Assembly: GCA_026018925.1 (NCBI GenBank)
Contig: JAKSZU010000031.1
Coordinates: 11,088,648 to 11,152,647 of the forward strand
Length of the DNA stretch: 64,000 nucleotides
Origin: Tupaia tana
Taxonomy: Eukaryota; Chordata; Mammalia; Scandentia; Tupaiidae
Direction of reading: 5' to 3'
The translations under genes were made by a program, and so were the position numbers. Under the pieces are notes generated by a model. That model was not told the DNA's origin, did not search any database, and saw only the letters and a list, made by a program, of their open reading frames with translations. Of the stretch, positions 50,250 to 60,312 are shown in pieces (within the stretch, counting starts at the first letter, position 1; each line of letters opens with the position of its first letter).

Positions 50250-50868
50250 TTATTATTATTTTTGCCTTTTTAAAAAAAGAAGACAATTTGCTACAGGGTG
50301 TGTACACTCACTTTAAGGAGATAGGGAGACAGACAGTGGGGAAGAAACCATCCCCACCAGGAATGGGCAGGAATGGGCACACCACCATCCCCAGGAATGG
50401 GCACACCACCATCCCTTCTCCTCCACCTTTCCCTCCTTTTGGGATTTTGGGCACGTGCACACATACGCCAGGCATCTTTCTTTCTTTTCTTTTCTTTTTT
50501 TTTTTTTTTTGAGAGGTTTTTGCTATAGGGCGCGTGCGCTCGCCAGAAACACAGAGAGAGACAGAGAGACAGAAAGCAGGAAATCACCCCCCAGGGGGGA
50601 TGACCACGCTGCAATCCCTTCTCCTCCATTCTCCTCTCGGGATCTTGGGCACGCACACACACGCGCCTGGCGTGAGTTTAAGCCACCGGGTCCGGAACTC
50701 GAACCGCGGTTGACTACGTGGGAGTCCAGCGACAGCCATTACGCTAACTGCTGGTCCCCGCCAGGCATGTTTCTCAAGCTGCCAGGGCTGGGATTCAAAC
50801 TGCAGTTGACCATGTGAGGTCTAACTCCCTTAACTACTCGGCCACAGGGCTGCTTTTACCTATTTCTA
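50250..50868 (-). mobile_element. SINE family A, decayed, split by a young copy
   Basis: Left piece 50250-50481 (TTTGCTACAGGGTGTGTAC, body with a tandem duplication of CCAGGAATGGGCACACCACC around 50358-50413), right piece 50759-50868 (CGCCAGGCATGTTTCTC to the head). Confidence 0.88.
50482..50758 (-). mobile_element. SINE family A inside family A
   Basis: T15 tail, GCTATAGGGCGCGTGCGC, near-consensus body, GGAACTCGAACCGCGG, head ending CTAACTGCTGGTCCC. TSD CGCCAGGCATCTTTCT (50466-50481) and CGCCAGGCATGTTTCT (50759-50774). Confidence 0.97.
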
Positions 50869-51410
50869 CTTCCTCATTTCTTTGTGAGTTTATTAATCTC
50901 CTCCAGGAGTAAGAAAGACAAAGACAGAGAGACAGCTCCCAGTGTGGTCCCAATGCCACCACCCACCCATCTTCCGTCAGCCCGGATCATAGACACGCGT
51001 GTGTCAGGGCAGTGTCTGAACGCAAACGCAGACTCTGCCCTTATGGGTCAGCTTCATGGAGCATCAGGCTTCAGCCCTGTGCCATGGTCACGCCCCCTAT
51101 GCTTTCTAATTTTTATAAAATATGCAAATGTAACATTTAGTATAAAAGGATTTCATGCTTTTTGTGCATCAACAAGGCAAAATACGATCCTGAGACACGT
51201 CAATGACCTTGGCACAAAAGACAGAGAGAAAAGAGACAGGGAAGCTAGGATTGGGTGCTGGCAACAGGATCAACAGTATTTACACCTCGGTAATTGGCAG
51301 TAAGACGCTTCTCCAGAAGAATGTAAACGAGAAAGACACAAGGGAGGTCAGACATAGAGAACAACTATTCCTTTTTGACTGGGTAAACCTATAAAATAGT
51401 TTTCTTTAAA
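50869..51410. other. SINE-free unique block
   Basis: 51100-51200 is AT-rich with AATATGCAAATGTAAC. An open frame at 50884-51303 (139 codons, first ATG at its start) has no recognised domain. 50905-50960 may be a decayed SINE. Confidence 0.4.
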
Positions 51411-51420
51411 ATATTGCTTT

Positions 51421-51669
51421 GTGCTAGCAGGTGGCATGCAGATTAAGGCAGTTGAATCCTTCATGGCTGATGGCGCGGTTTGAGTCCCCAACCCCGTGGG
51501 TTGAAAATCCCGTGTGAGACCAAAGTCTTGAAAGGGAAATGGAGAAGAGACGGCAGTGTGTCCATACCCCTGGAAGGTGATTTTTCACTTCCCCTCTCTC
51601 TCTCTTTCTCTCTCTCTGTCTGTTTCTGGCAAACGCATGTGCCCTATAGCAAATTAAATATATACATAT
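51421..51669 (+). mobile_element. SINE family A
   Basis: GTGCTAGCAGGTGGCATGC, B box GGTTTGAGTCC, diverged body (GGAAATGGAGAAGAGACGG), ATGTGCCCTATAGCAAATT tail. Perfect TSD ATATTGCTTT at 51411-51420 and 51670-51679. Confidence 0.94.
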
Positions 51670-51905
51670 ATATTGCTTTAACCTAATCCGTGAGGAATCA
51701 CTTTATATTTCTTTATATATGAGCACTTAATCAATCACAGACATGGCCCGTTTTTATGAGAGTTCAAAAGGAAGACAATTGTGTGTAGATAAAAATGCAC
51801 CAAGCCTAAAAGTCTCACACAGGTCATTACTGCTTTCATTCTCAAGTAGCGGATGTGTGTGTGTTCCAGTTTAAGGATCAACAACCTTGCAACAACAGTG
51901 AACAG

Positions 51906-52172
51906 ACAAGCTAGCAGGTGGACTGCTGGTTAACCATCTGGACTCCCACACGGGCAGCCACGGTTCAAGTCCCAGACCCGGTGGCTTGAAACTCACGCCA
52001 AACGCGTGTGCATGCGTGCCCCAAATCCAGAGAGGAGAATGGAAGAGAGGAGGCTGCAACACGATCATGCCCCGGGTAGGCAATTTCTCACTTTTCTTCT
52101 CTATTTCTCTCCAGTAGCTGCAGGTGCCCCATGGCTAAAACCTAAATAATAATAATAATAGTAATAATAAAC
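51906..52172 (+). mobile_element. SINE family A
   Basis: CAAGCTAGCAGGTGGACTGC, B box GGTTCAAGTCC, body GAGAATGGAAGAGAGGAGG, AGGTGCCCCATGGC, (AAT)n tail. TSD AACAACAGTGAA at 51891-51902 and 52173-52184. Confidence 0.94.
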
Positions 52173-52184
52173 AACAACAGTGAA

Positions 52185-52758
52185 AAGAGGAAGGCAAAAG
52201 AGGAAGCGTGAAGAAAATGTCCCTGAAACTCCAGCTCTTCAGTGCCTTGGCAGCTTCTTTAAACAGAAGGAAATTTGCAGGGAGCGATTCTGTAGATATT
52301 TCTTGCAATTAGAGGAGAGTCGTCAGCGTGACTGATCGCTACTGGAAGATACGGTTTGCACTTGCTAGGATAGCTGCTTTATGGTTAAGATTATGGAAAT
52401 GTTACTTATAAGCTTATTCATGACTTTTTTTTTTCCCTCCTGGGATTCTACTTCCCCCCCTTCCCATCCAAAAAAAAAAAAAAAAAAAGCAAAACAAAAG
52501 CAAAATGAAATGAGCATGAACATTAAAGATGTCATCTTGGCATAGTGGACAGTTTGGCCTGTGAAACAGACGTAGGAATGGAAATGACGGAGGCACGTTC
52601 CACACACTTTCAGTGAGATGGCCACGTTTTTCTCTCCCCAACTGAATACATTGGTTTAGGGTGTCTCTGTTTCCAACTACAAAACGCTATGTAATTATAT
52701 GAATTATGACGTTGATGTGTCTCATACCCATTACAATGCTTCACGAGATATTCATCTT
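52185..52758. other. SINE-free unique block
   Basis: Complex sequence at 52240-52420 (GCAATTAGAGGAGAGTCGTC, TATGGTTAAGATTATGG) with no repeat signature, then T8 and A18 runs (52427-52488). Possible conserved non-coding DNA in its first half. Confidence 0.4.
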
Positions 52759-52840
52759 TGGGGCTGGCAGGTGGCGTGGTGGTTAAGGTGCTGGACTCCC
52801 ACATGGCTGACTATGGTTCAAGTCCCAGACCTGGTGGCTT

Positions 52841-52878
<38 letters not shown>

Positions 52879-52886
52879 CCTCTCAG
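52759..52886 (+). mobile_element. SINE family B, tail missing
   Basis: GGGGCTGGCAGGTGGCGTGG, B box GGTTCAAGTCC, CT stretch with a TC run, then CTCTCAGGTCATTGCC, where the AT tail should start. Confidence 0.9.
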
Positions 52887-52948
52887 GTCATTGCCTTCAT
52901 AATTGTACCTTCCTGGCCCTTCACAAATTCATCTTCAGGAAACGTGAT

Positions 52949-53060
52949 GCTTTTTTTTTTTTTTTTTTTTTACAGGTTTTTGCCACCGGGTCCAGGACTC
53001 AAACCATAGTTGGCCAGGTGGCAGTCAGCACCTTAACCACTATGCTACCTGCTGGATCCT
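52949..53060 (-). mobile_element. SINE family A with most of the body deleted
   Basis: T22 tail, CAGGTTTTTGCC, then a direct jump to ACCGGGTCCAGGACTC and a complete head ending CTACCTGCTGGATCC. About 150 bp of body, CT stretch and TATAG segment are missing. Confidence 0.88.
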
Positions 53061-53298
53061 GTACTTGTTTACTTTTAAAATGACTAAGTTCATTTTGCAA
53101 GGTAATGAGAACTACCTGCTGTACTGACATTAGTTCAGTATTTTATACATAACTTTCAATATATGTAATGTTAGGAATATACAAATATATGAAAAAGTAT
53201 ACATAAAATCTACATTCGCTTATAGCATTTTTCAAGTTTTCAAAATATACATTCCATTTGTGGCATTTATATCATGTGCTATACTAAATCCCAGAAAT

Positions 53299-53475
53299 GT
53301 ATTTTTTTTTTCTCTTTTTGGAAAGGTTTTTGTTATAGGGCATGTGCGCTCGCCAGGAAGACAGAGAGAGACAGAGACAGAAAGTGAGAAATCACCCCCC
53401 AGGGGGGAATGGCCACGCCAAATCCCTTCTCCTCCATTCTCCTCTCGGGATCTTGGGCACGCACGCAAACCTCAG
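53299..53475 (-). mobile_element. SINE family A, 5'-truncated
   Basis: T9 tail, TTGTTATAGGGCATGTGCGC, body to CTTGGGCACGCACGCAAAC, then unrelated sequence. Head and B box absent. Confidence 0.9.
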
Positions 53476-53563
53476 CCCCACCCCATCATGGTCCCACGTT
53501 CAGAGAGGTCTTGCATGGAAAGGGAGACCATTTCCCTTGAACTCACTCACACTCCCACTGTGC

Positions 53564-53785
53564 CTTTTTTTTTTTTTTTTTAATTTCATTTATTTTGGCA
53601 TGAGAGAGAGATAGCAAGCCTGGCACGCCCAACAGAGACTTCCTGCTGCTGTTCGCTCTTAGCCTCAGCTGTCCTAGACCCCAGGTGTGTGCCTACCCAG
53701 CATTGCAGGGAGGCTGCAGGATTTGAACCTGAAACCCACCCATGTGTATCCAGTTGCATTACCGCTGTACTATCCTCAGGCCATT
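53564..53785 (-). mobile_element. SINE family C (distinct tRNA-derived SINE, single copy)
   Basis: On the minus strand: head GGCCTGAGGATAGTACAGCG, B box GGTTCAAATCC, unrelated body (TGGGTAGGCACACACC, GGTCTAGGACAGCTGAGG), CT end and AAATAAATGAAATT plus a long A-tail (T18 here). It shares no body sequence with families A or B. Confidence 0.8.
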
Positions 53786-53835
53786 GCATTTGCTTTCTGA
53801 AAAGGAGTTTACATGATGCTCATAGAACTTTGCAT

Positions 53836-54111
53836 TTTGGGGACCAGCAGATGGCATAATGGCTACATCACTGGACTCTCCCATGTAGCAGACCACTGTT
53901 CAAGTCCCAGACCTGGTAGCTTAAAACTCACACCAGGCACACATGCATGTGTGCCCAAAATCCCAAGAGGAGAATGGAGGAGAGGGGACTGTGGTGTGGC
54001 CATCCCCACTGGGAGGTGATTTCTCGCTTTCTGTCTCTGTCTCTCCAGTGAGTACATGCTGCCTCCTATAACAAAAATCTCTCTCTTAAAAAGAAAAAAA
54101 AAAAAAAAAAA
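53836..54111 (+). mobile_element. SINE family A
   Basis: GGGGACCAGCAGATGGCATAATG, B box TGTTCAAGTCC, body GAGAATGGAGGAGAGGGG, CTGCCTCCTATAAC, A18 tail. Perfect 12-bp TSD AGAACTTTGCAT at 53824-53835 and 54112-54123. Confidence 0.96.
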
Positions 54112-54123
54112 AGAACTTTGCAT

Positions 54124-54512
54124 CTATGGCACTCAACGACAGCAGGTTAGAAAATGCACAGACGCTGAGAAGAATCGTTTACTGTTCCTCGTAGGTCTCA
54201 TCCCTTATTAAAGCCCTGTGTCGTTCCCTGTTATGGATTAGCAGGTGCCGACTCTGGAAAATAATTAATTTGTGCCTCTGGGTGTGGGCATTCATTTCTC
54301 AGTCTTGGAATCCGTTCCTTTCTACATTTCAAATTGCATTGTGCTCGCTCGCCAGAAGCGTGTTTACTGCCTGATGTGAATTGATCTGCAGGGAGCTGGG
54401 GAGAAGATGAGGACAAGACAGGGTGGTCGCTTGTTGTGTGGTTAACAGCGATTGGGTTGGGAAATACAGCCACCCCACCCGTTAACGACATGCGTATTTG
54501 CTCTCATTGGCT
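54124..54512. other. SINE-free block, candidate conserved non-coding
   Basis: 54236-54480 is complex and repeat-free (GGAAAATAATTAATTTGTG, TCAAATTGCATTGTGC, GTGAATTGATCTGCAGG) with several ATTA/AATT cores. No coding frame recognised. Confidence 0.4.
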
Positions 54513-54756
54513 TTTTATGAGAAATTTTGGCTCTTGGGTGCATGTGCTTGCCAGAGACACACAGAGAGACAGAGAGAGGGAAAGTGAGAGATCACCCCTC
54601 CCCCCATGGGAGATGACGTACCGCAATCCCTTCTTCCTCCATTCTCCTCTTGGGATTACACCCAGTGTAAGTGTTAGGCTGCCGGGTCCTGGACTCAAAC
54701 TCTGGTTGGCCTCATGGAGTCCAACACGTTAGCCCCTAGGTCACCTGCTGGCCCCA
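54513..54756 (-). mobile_element. SINE family A
   Basis: AAATTTTGGCTCTTGGGTGC segment without a T-tail, GA stretch, body, GGACTCAAACTCTGG, head ending CACCTGCTGGCCCC. Confidence 0.9.
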
Positions 54757-55087
54757 GTCACCTCCCTGTTTAACAACTACTCGTTCTTAAGACCTGGTCT
54801 CCAGCGTCAGGAATCCCTTTCTTAATCTTTGTCTTCTTCCTGCCGTTGCTTGGCATTCACCACACCAAACATTCGCAGTCTTGTATCTCATTTATAAATT
54901 TGTACATCTGTGTGTACCCACAGCACTGTTCAGAATACATGAAAATAATTACACTGCCTTCCCAGTACGGCATTGTGGTGTGTCTCATTGCCTACTGGTG
55001 CTCATCTCTTTAAAATGTATTTTTAAATTATGGGTCACTGGAAAAGTCGTGGTGCCTGTTTGCACAGAAGAACATTAAGACATACAT
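54757..55087. other. Unique sequence
   Basis: AT-rich, with no recognised element and no coding frame. Confidence 0.4.
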
Positions 55088-55342
55088 TATTTATTTTTAA
55101 ATGTTTTTGCCATAGGCCAAGAGCAGTCTCCAGAGAGAGAGAGACAGAGAGAGGGAAAATGAGAAATCCCTTTCCAGGGGGCTGGCCATGCAGCCATCCC
55201 TTCTCCTCCATTCCCCTCTCAGCATTTTGGATATGCGCGCACACACACCCGGTGTGATTTTCAAGCTGCCTGATCGGGGAATCGAACAGTGGTTGACCAT
55301 GTGGGAATCCAGTGCCTTAGCCACAACGTCACCTGTTTACCC
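55088..55342 (-). mobile_element. SINE family A
   Basis: AT-rich tail, TTGCCATAGGCCAAGAGCAG, GA stretch, body CTCCATTCCCCTCTCAGC, GAATCGAACAGTGG, head ending CACCTGTTTACCC. Confidence 0.9.
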
Positions 55343-55497
55343 TTCTGTTGCCCATCTAATGTTTGCTTTTTGCGTGGATAGAATTCCTTTATCCTAACGT
55401 GATAGCCTTTGAAAAATACATAATCTAGGACACCAGGATACACCATAAGACATTGGCCTTTAAGCTCCTCATTTACCTATGAATTCTCTCTCTCTCT

Positions 55498-55681
55498 CTT
55501 TTTTAAAATAATTCTTTACTTACTTATTTTTAACTGTTATTATTATTCATGTTTTCATTTGACCAGAGAGAGACAGAGACAAAGGGAAAGTGAGAAAGGA
55601 AGCCACCAGGTCCAGGACTCGAACTGTTGTCGGCCATGTGGGAGTCCAGCACCTTAACCACCACACCACCTGCCACCCCCA
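55498..55681 (-). mobile_element. SINE family B
   Basis: TTTTTTAAAATAATTCTTTAC tail, CATTTGACCAGAGAGAGAC, GGACTCGAACTGTTG, head ending CCACCTGCCACCCCC. Confidence 0.92.
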
Positions 55682-56019
55682 TCCTACCAGTTCTCTTAAG
55701 GACCTCAGTTGTTAACTGAAGAGAGAGTGCCTGTATTCCAAGATGTAGGGAAGGGTTGGACTCTTTCCAACGTTAAGAGCTAATATTCATTTTTCTGGAA
55801 ACAATTCACAGTCATTCCCACATACTGCCTTCAGACACCACGAAGCCGGTCTGATTTATGTTGTCACCCTTGTTCTTTGACATTTTAGAAATGATAGTCA
55901 ACACTTGCCAATTTTGCCTTCTCAGGCGAAATTAGCAAATACATCAAATGAGGTAATTATAATATACACAACAGTCCAAAAAAAAAAAAAAAAAGAAAGA
56001 AAGAAAGAAAAAGGAAAAG
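55682..56019. other. Unique sequence
   Basis: Complex AT-rich sequence, SINE-free until an A15 run (55978-55994) and a GAAA run. No recognised element. Confidence 0.4.
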
Positions 56020-56259
56020 TGAGCCAGCAGGTGCCATGGAGGGACTGCTGGATCCTACATGGCTAGCTGCACAGTTCAAGTCCGAGATCTGGAGGCTTGA
56101 GGATCACACCAGGCATGTGTGAGCATGTTTCCAAAACCCAGGGAGTGGAGGGGATTGCAGCATGGCCAACCCCCTGGAGAAACAATTTCTCACCTGCCCT
56201 TTCCCTCTGTCTTTCTGTCTCTCTCCAGCAAGTGCTCTGTGGCAAAAATTCTGAAAACA
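56020..56259 (+). mobile_element. SINE family A
   Basis: GAGCCAGCAGGTGCCATGG, B box AGTTCAAGTCC, compact body (GGGAGTGGAGGGGATTGC), AGTGCTCTGTGGCAAAAATT tail. Confidence 0.9.
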
Positions 56260-56445
56260 GGGGCCAGCAGGTGGCGTGCTGGTTAAGGGTGCTGAACTCC
56301 CAGATGGCTGACTGTCGTTCAAGTCCCGAACCTGGCGACTTGCTTTCTCACTTTCTCTCTCTCTCTTTCTCTCATTTTCACCCTTGCTCTGTCCCTCTCT
56401 GATCAAATTCAAAATAAATAAAGTTAAATAAAATAATTCTTTAAA
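56260..56445 (+). mobile_element. SINE family B in the tail of family A
   Basis: GGGGCCAGCAGGTGGCGTGC, B box CGTTCAAGTCC, CT stretch, GATCAAATTCAAAATAAAT, ATAATTCTTTAAA end. TSD AATTCTGAAAACA (56247-56259) and AATTCTAAAAACA (56446-56458). Confidence 0.95.
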
Positions 56446-56458
56446 AATTCTAAAAACA

Positions 56459-56861
56459 TGCACTTGATACCTAGATGCAATTTTTGTTATTTGCCTTGTT
56501 TGATAGTCTCCGTATGTCTTAGGTTGTGGTCAGCGTCAGTCATCGATTTTAGAAGTTTGTTGATCATGTGACTTTAATGATTTCTAATCTCATGTCCTCT
56601 TTCTTCTTCTTCTGGTATCCCACTAATAAGTTACAGTTACAACTTTGCCATCCCACAGTTCTTCCTGATCCTGTTGTTTTGTCTTTGACTTTTGATTTGG
56701 GAAATTCCTGGCAAATGTAATGTGCCCCATAGGACAATTAAAAAAAGAGGAAAAGAAAAAAAAAAAAAGGCTGTGAGACTTTGTGTTATTGTTACAGTAC
56801 AGTTGACTCTTCATCTGCATTCATGAATTCAACCCTTCTGGATGGAAAATATTTAAGGGCT
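56459..56861. other. Unique sequence
   Basis: Contains GATTTTAGAAGTTTGTTGAT and other complex AT-rich sequence; A-runs at 56740-56769. No gene or repeat recognised. Confidence 0.4.
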
Positions 56862-56972
56862 TAGGGCCAGCAGGCCCCATAGCAGTTACTTTGTTGGACT
56901 CCCACATGGTCAACTGCTGTTCAAATCCTGGACCTGACAGCTTCAAACTCACAGCAGGTGTGTGTGGGGGGG

Positions 56973-57006
<34 letters not shown>

Positions 57007-57082
57007 ATGCCCCCAAATCCCAGGAAAATGGAAGAGAAGAAATCGCAGAGTGGCCATCCCCCTGGGGAGTGATTTCCTCCTT

Positions 57083-57125
<43 letters not shown>

Positions 57126-57165
57126 GGTGAACACACACGCCTCATAGTAAAAATGCCTAAAACAA
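56862..57165 (+). mobile_element. SINE family A with (TG)n and (TC)n
   Basis: AGGGCCAGCAGGCCCCATAGC, B box TGTTCAAATCC. The GTGTGCGTG part is expanded to G7 and TG runs (56957-57005), the CT stretch to TC (57085-57121); CACGCCTCATAGTAAAAATG tail. Confidence 0.92.
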
Positions 57166-57239
57166 AATTATAAAATGAGAAAAGGAATATCAAAGAATTA
57201 AAATACAGTAGGATTTTCTAGCATTTCCTTGACATTGAC

Positions 57240-57378
57240 AAGACACATGCGTGTATGTGCCCAAGATCCCTAGCGGAGAATGGAGGAGAAGGGATTGTGG
57301 CATGGCCATCCCCACTGGCAGATGATTTATCACTTTTTTTTCCTCTCTGTCTCTCTCCCACAAACCTCTACCTCAGGA
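57240..57378 (+). mobile_element. SINE family A, head missing
   Basis: Starts in the CpG-rich segment (ACATGCGTGTATGTGCCC), then GAGAATGGAGGAGAAGG, CT stretch. The tail is replaced by CCACAAACCTCTACC. Confidence 0.85.
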
Positions 57379-57422
57379 AAATAGAAATTACATTTCCAAA
57401 TGGTATCAGTTACCATAAAAAA

Positions 57423-57835
57423 AGTTAAAACAAAAATGAGAGCCTGGCTTTTGATAGAAAGTAGATGAATAAGGAAGATTTAATGCTAAGCAAAGCAAGC
57501 CAGACTATGAAAGAGAAGCACTGTATGTCCCCACTCAATATATCCTGAATGTCTGTGCTCCATGGTAGAGGCTGAAAGACTGGAAGGTATAATTGGACAG
57601 CAGCTGTGGATACTATGGGTAGTATGAAAGAAGGCTGGCAGATGGGGGAGGATGAGAGGGAGGGAATCAAGGCAAAAAGAAAGAACCAAAACATTTAAGG
57701 GACACAAAAAAATGGAAAATTATCTGTTGATGGTAATGTGTGTGGACTGGACTAACACACAGTGTATTCATGGTGGGAAAATTCATTTTGTATGCCATAA
57801 TGATACACTTACATCAGAGAAGTGTGTTTTCAACA
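57423..57835 (+). mobile_element. L1 3' UTR
   Basis: GCAAAGCAAGCCAGAC, GAGAAGCACTGTATGTCCCC, GTGCTCCATGGTAGAGG, AAACATTTAAGGGACAC and TGGACTGGACTAACACACAG run parallel to the copy at 8640-9000. 5'-truncated, no ORF. Confidence 0.8.
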
Positions 57836-57852
57836 TGCATGTGTAAAGATTT

Positions 57853-58112
57853 GGGGCTAGCAGATGGCATAATGGTATGTTGCTGGACTCCCACATGGCT
57901 AACCACAGTTTGAATCCCAGACCTGGAGACTTGAAACTCACATGGGGCACATGTTGTGCATCCCCAAGATCCCAAGTGGAGAATGGAGGAAAAGGAATTG
58001 CAACCTGGCCATCCCCTCTAGAGGGTAATTTCTTGCTTTCTATCTCCCTGTCTCTCTCTGTCTCTCCGGTGAGCTCATGAGCCCTATACTAAAAATCTCT
58101 CTTTCAAAAAAT
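57853..58112 (+). mobile_element. SINE family A
   Basis: GGGGCTAGCAGATGGCATAATG, B box AGTTTGAATCC, body GAGAATGGAGGAAAAGG, GAGCCCTATACTAAAAATC tail. Confidence 0.92.
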
Positions 58113-58622
58113 AGATTAATACCTATCTCTGTTTTCTCTGGACTTACCAGTTTTCCTAGAGAGAACTTTCTCTTGATTCTCATTTTTTGGATACCTGTCC
58201 CTGCTTACAAGTTGTAACTGATGTCTACAAAAATAACCTCCCGTAAGAGATAAACTATCTCTGGTGAGTCAACTACTAGATCAAGTAAGTCTCAGTTATT
58301 TGGATATGCCTCACCCAGAGAGTTCATCTTTCAAGAATACCTGCTTTATACCACACTTGGGACCTCAAATTCCATCACTTCTTCTACCTAAATTGGAGGT
58401 ACTTCCAGGATTTGGGGCCAACAATTGTCATGTTTTCTGATTTACTCCCACGTAACCGGGAAAGTGCCTGGTTTCTGTGATGTGGATACATTAGGATTTG
58501 TCTTGGTGGTTTCCAGATTGTGTTATGGTATTGAAACATACTGTCATCTGCTCTCTTATTTATTTCTTGTGAGCTATTCCTACATATATATACCATTGTT
58601 CTTTTAGTGAGATTATGGGAAA
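58113..58622. other. Unique sequence
   Basis: AT-rich. 58415-58450 (GGGGCCAACAATTGTCATG, TTTACTCCCACG) may be a decayed SINE head. Otherwise nothing recognised. Confidence 0.4.
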
Positions 58623-58634
58623 GAACAGCATTTT

Positions 58635-58879
58635 GTTTTGATGCTTTTTTTGCTTGTTTGTTTAGGTTTTTGGCACAGGGCTTGTGTACACGCTAGAGAG
58701 AGACAGAAAGGAAAAGAGAAATAACTCCCCAGGGACATGGCCACATCACAATCCCTTCTCTTCTATTTACCTCCTGGGATTTGGGTTATACACTCACATT
58801 TTTACGGCTCCAAGTCCAGGACTTGAACTCCCATGTGGGAGTCCAGCCACATAACTACCATGCCACCTGCTGGCTTCCT
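58635..58879 (-). mobile_element. SINE family A
   Basis: T/GTTT tail, TTGGCACAGGGCTTGTGTAC, short GA stretch, body, head shortened near the B box, ending CCACCTGCTGGCTTC. TSD GAACAGCATTTT (58623-58634) and GAATAGCATTTT (58880-58891). Confidence 0.93.
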
Positions 58880-58891
58880 GAATAGCATTTT

Positions 58892-59075
58892 ATTTTTGTA
58901 TTTATTTAAAGCATTATTTTATTCATCGTTGTTATTATGATTATTTTTATCATTTTAAATTGAATGTAGAGAGAGAGGGAAAGTGAGGAAGGAAGTCATT
59001 GGGTCCAGGACTCGAACCATGGTCAGCCATGTGGAAGTCCAGCACCTTAACCACCACGTCACCTCCTGGCCGCAT
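58892..59075 (-). mobile_element. SINE family B at the same target
   Basis: ATTTATTTAAAGCATTATTT tail, AATTGAATGTAGAGAGAG, GGACTCGAACCATGG, head ending CACCTCCTGGCCGC. GAATAGCATTTT stands on both sides (58880-58891 and 59076-59087). Confidence 0.95.
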
Positions 59076-59411
59076 GAATAGCATTTTTAATTCTCAGAAA
59101 AATGCCCTAGTTACGTTGACTCTCTTTGCTCTGCCTCAGAGTGCTCCGGGCAGGGACAACAATGGCGTATTTGTCATGAACTCCTTGCATAATTAATTAA
59201 TCAACACATGCGTTCACTCCCAGAATATGCCTTACCCCCAGGTCTCTCCTTGGCATGTCTCTTCACTCCCTTTCCTTTCCTGGGGACACCCATTTCTCAC
59301 CCTTCGTGAACAGAAAGGTCTATCCCAGCCATGGAGGCACAAACTGTGCAATACTTGGCAATGTTGGAGGCCATAGGGAAGGTCAGGGTTAGTGCCTGGG
59401 TCGATCTGTCT

Positions 59412-59495
59412 GTGCCAGCCATGTGCATGCACCTGTGGTCCTAGTTGCCTGGGAAGGTTGGGGACAGATCATGGTGTGAGACCTTGCAGAGGGTG
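59412..59495 (+). mobile_element. Possible 7SL/Alu-like fragment
   Basis: GTGCATGCACCTGTGGTCCT, GGGAAGGTTGGGGACAG and ATCATGGTGTGAGACC follow the order of the 5' domain of 7SL RNA and Alu-type SINEs. A weaker parallel lies at 23165-23215. Short and diverged, so unsure. Confidence 0.35.
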
Positions 59496-59529
59496 CATCT
59501 CTCTTCTAAGAGAGAAAGAGAAAGGAGAA

Positions 59530-59615
59530 AGAGGAAGGAAGGAAGGAAGGAAGGAAGGAAGGAAGAGAGGAAGAGATTGAGGAAGGAAATTGGAAAGAAG
59601 GAAGGAAAGAAGGGT
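59530..59615. repeat. (GGAA)n-rich purine tract
   Basis: Pure GGAA units at about 59536-59563, then looser GGAAGAAA sequence. The opposite strand is a pyrimidine tract, which accounts for the Ser/Phe-rich frame there. Confidence 0.95.
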
Positions 59616-59681
59616 GTGAGTAGGAATAAAAAGTGTTGAGTGGGAATTAGTGACATGGACAAGGAAAGAGAGAGTCTTACT

Positions 59682-59719
59682 GGGGCTGGCAGGTGGCGTG
59701 GTGGCTAAGGCATTGCAGA
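59682..59719 (+). mobile_element. SINE head fragment (38 bp)
   Basis: GGGGCTGGCAGGTGGCGTGG, then TGGCTAAGGCATTG, and nothing further. 3'-truncated. Confidence 0.8.
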
Positions 59720-60137
59720 GAAGAAAACTGTTGCTTTCTCGGTTTTCTTGTAGTCATGTAGTATCGCAACAATAGCTGTTTTCATTTTTAAAAAATTGTG
59801 CGTACCTCATCTTACACTGGCATGAAACCTCAAACATTTACCTACTTAGCGTGTGCAAATATTTGAAGAGTTGACATAGTCAATATCATTTGCAGAAGCA
59901 AGAAGTTACATAGTGTCCATACGATGTGAATTTTGATTCTGAAAATAGAATGTGGGTCAACTGCTTATCCTTTCAAAACATTTCATATAATGGAACATTT
60001 CAACCCTTAAAATATATTTACGGATAACTATCTTGATGCAGTATAGAGCATGCTTATTCTATGATGTAATGTGGATATCTAGAATGAATAATAAGATTCT
60101 TATTATGCTGAGTAATAAGATACAAGTTATCAAACTG
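59720..60137. other. Unique AT-rich sequence
   Basis: Nothing recognised. Confidence 0.4.
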
Positions 60138-60312
60138 TTTTTTTTTAAAGAGTCATTTTATTGAACTTTATGTATTTGTTTTAATTTGACCAGAGAGGGA
60201 CAGAGAGAGAGAGAGGGATAGTGAGAAAGCAAGCTGTCAGGTCCGGGACTCAAACCACAGTCAGCCACGTGGGAGTCCAGTGCCTTAACCACCATGCCAC
60301 CTGCCAGCCCCT
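60138..60312 (-). mobile_element. SINE family B
   Basis: TTTTTTTTAAAGAGTCATTTT tail, AATTTGACCAGAGAGGGAC, GGGACTCAAACC, head ending CCACCTGCCAGCCCC. Confidence 0.94.

Larger units (their letters stand above)
59088..59681. other. Unique sequence with 7SL-like and GGAA segments
   Basis: 59090-59400 is unique and GC-balanced with no recognised gene. The two recognisable segments are listed separately. Confidence 0.4.

Noticed and set aside
50358-50413. CRISPR-like or minisatellite repeat
   Set aside because: Two to three tandem copies of a SINE segment within one decayed family A element. A local duplication, not an array.
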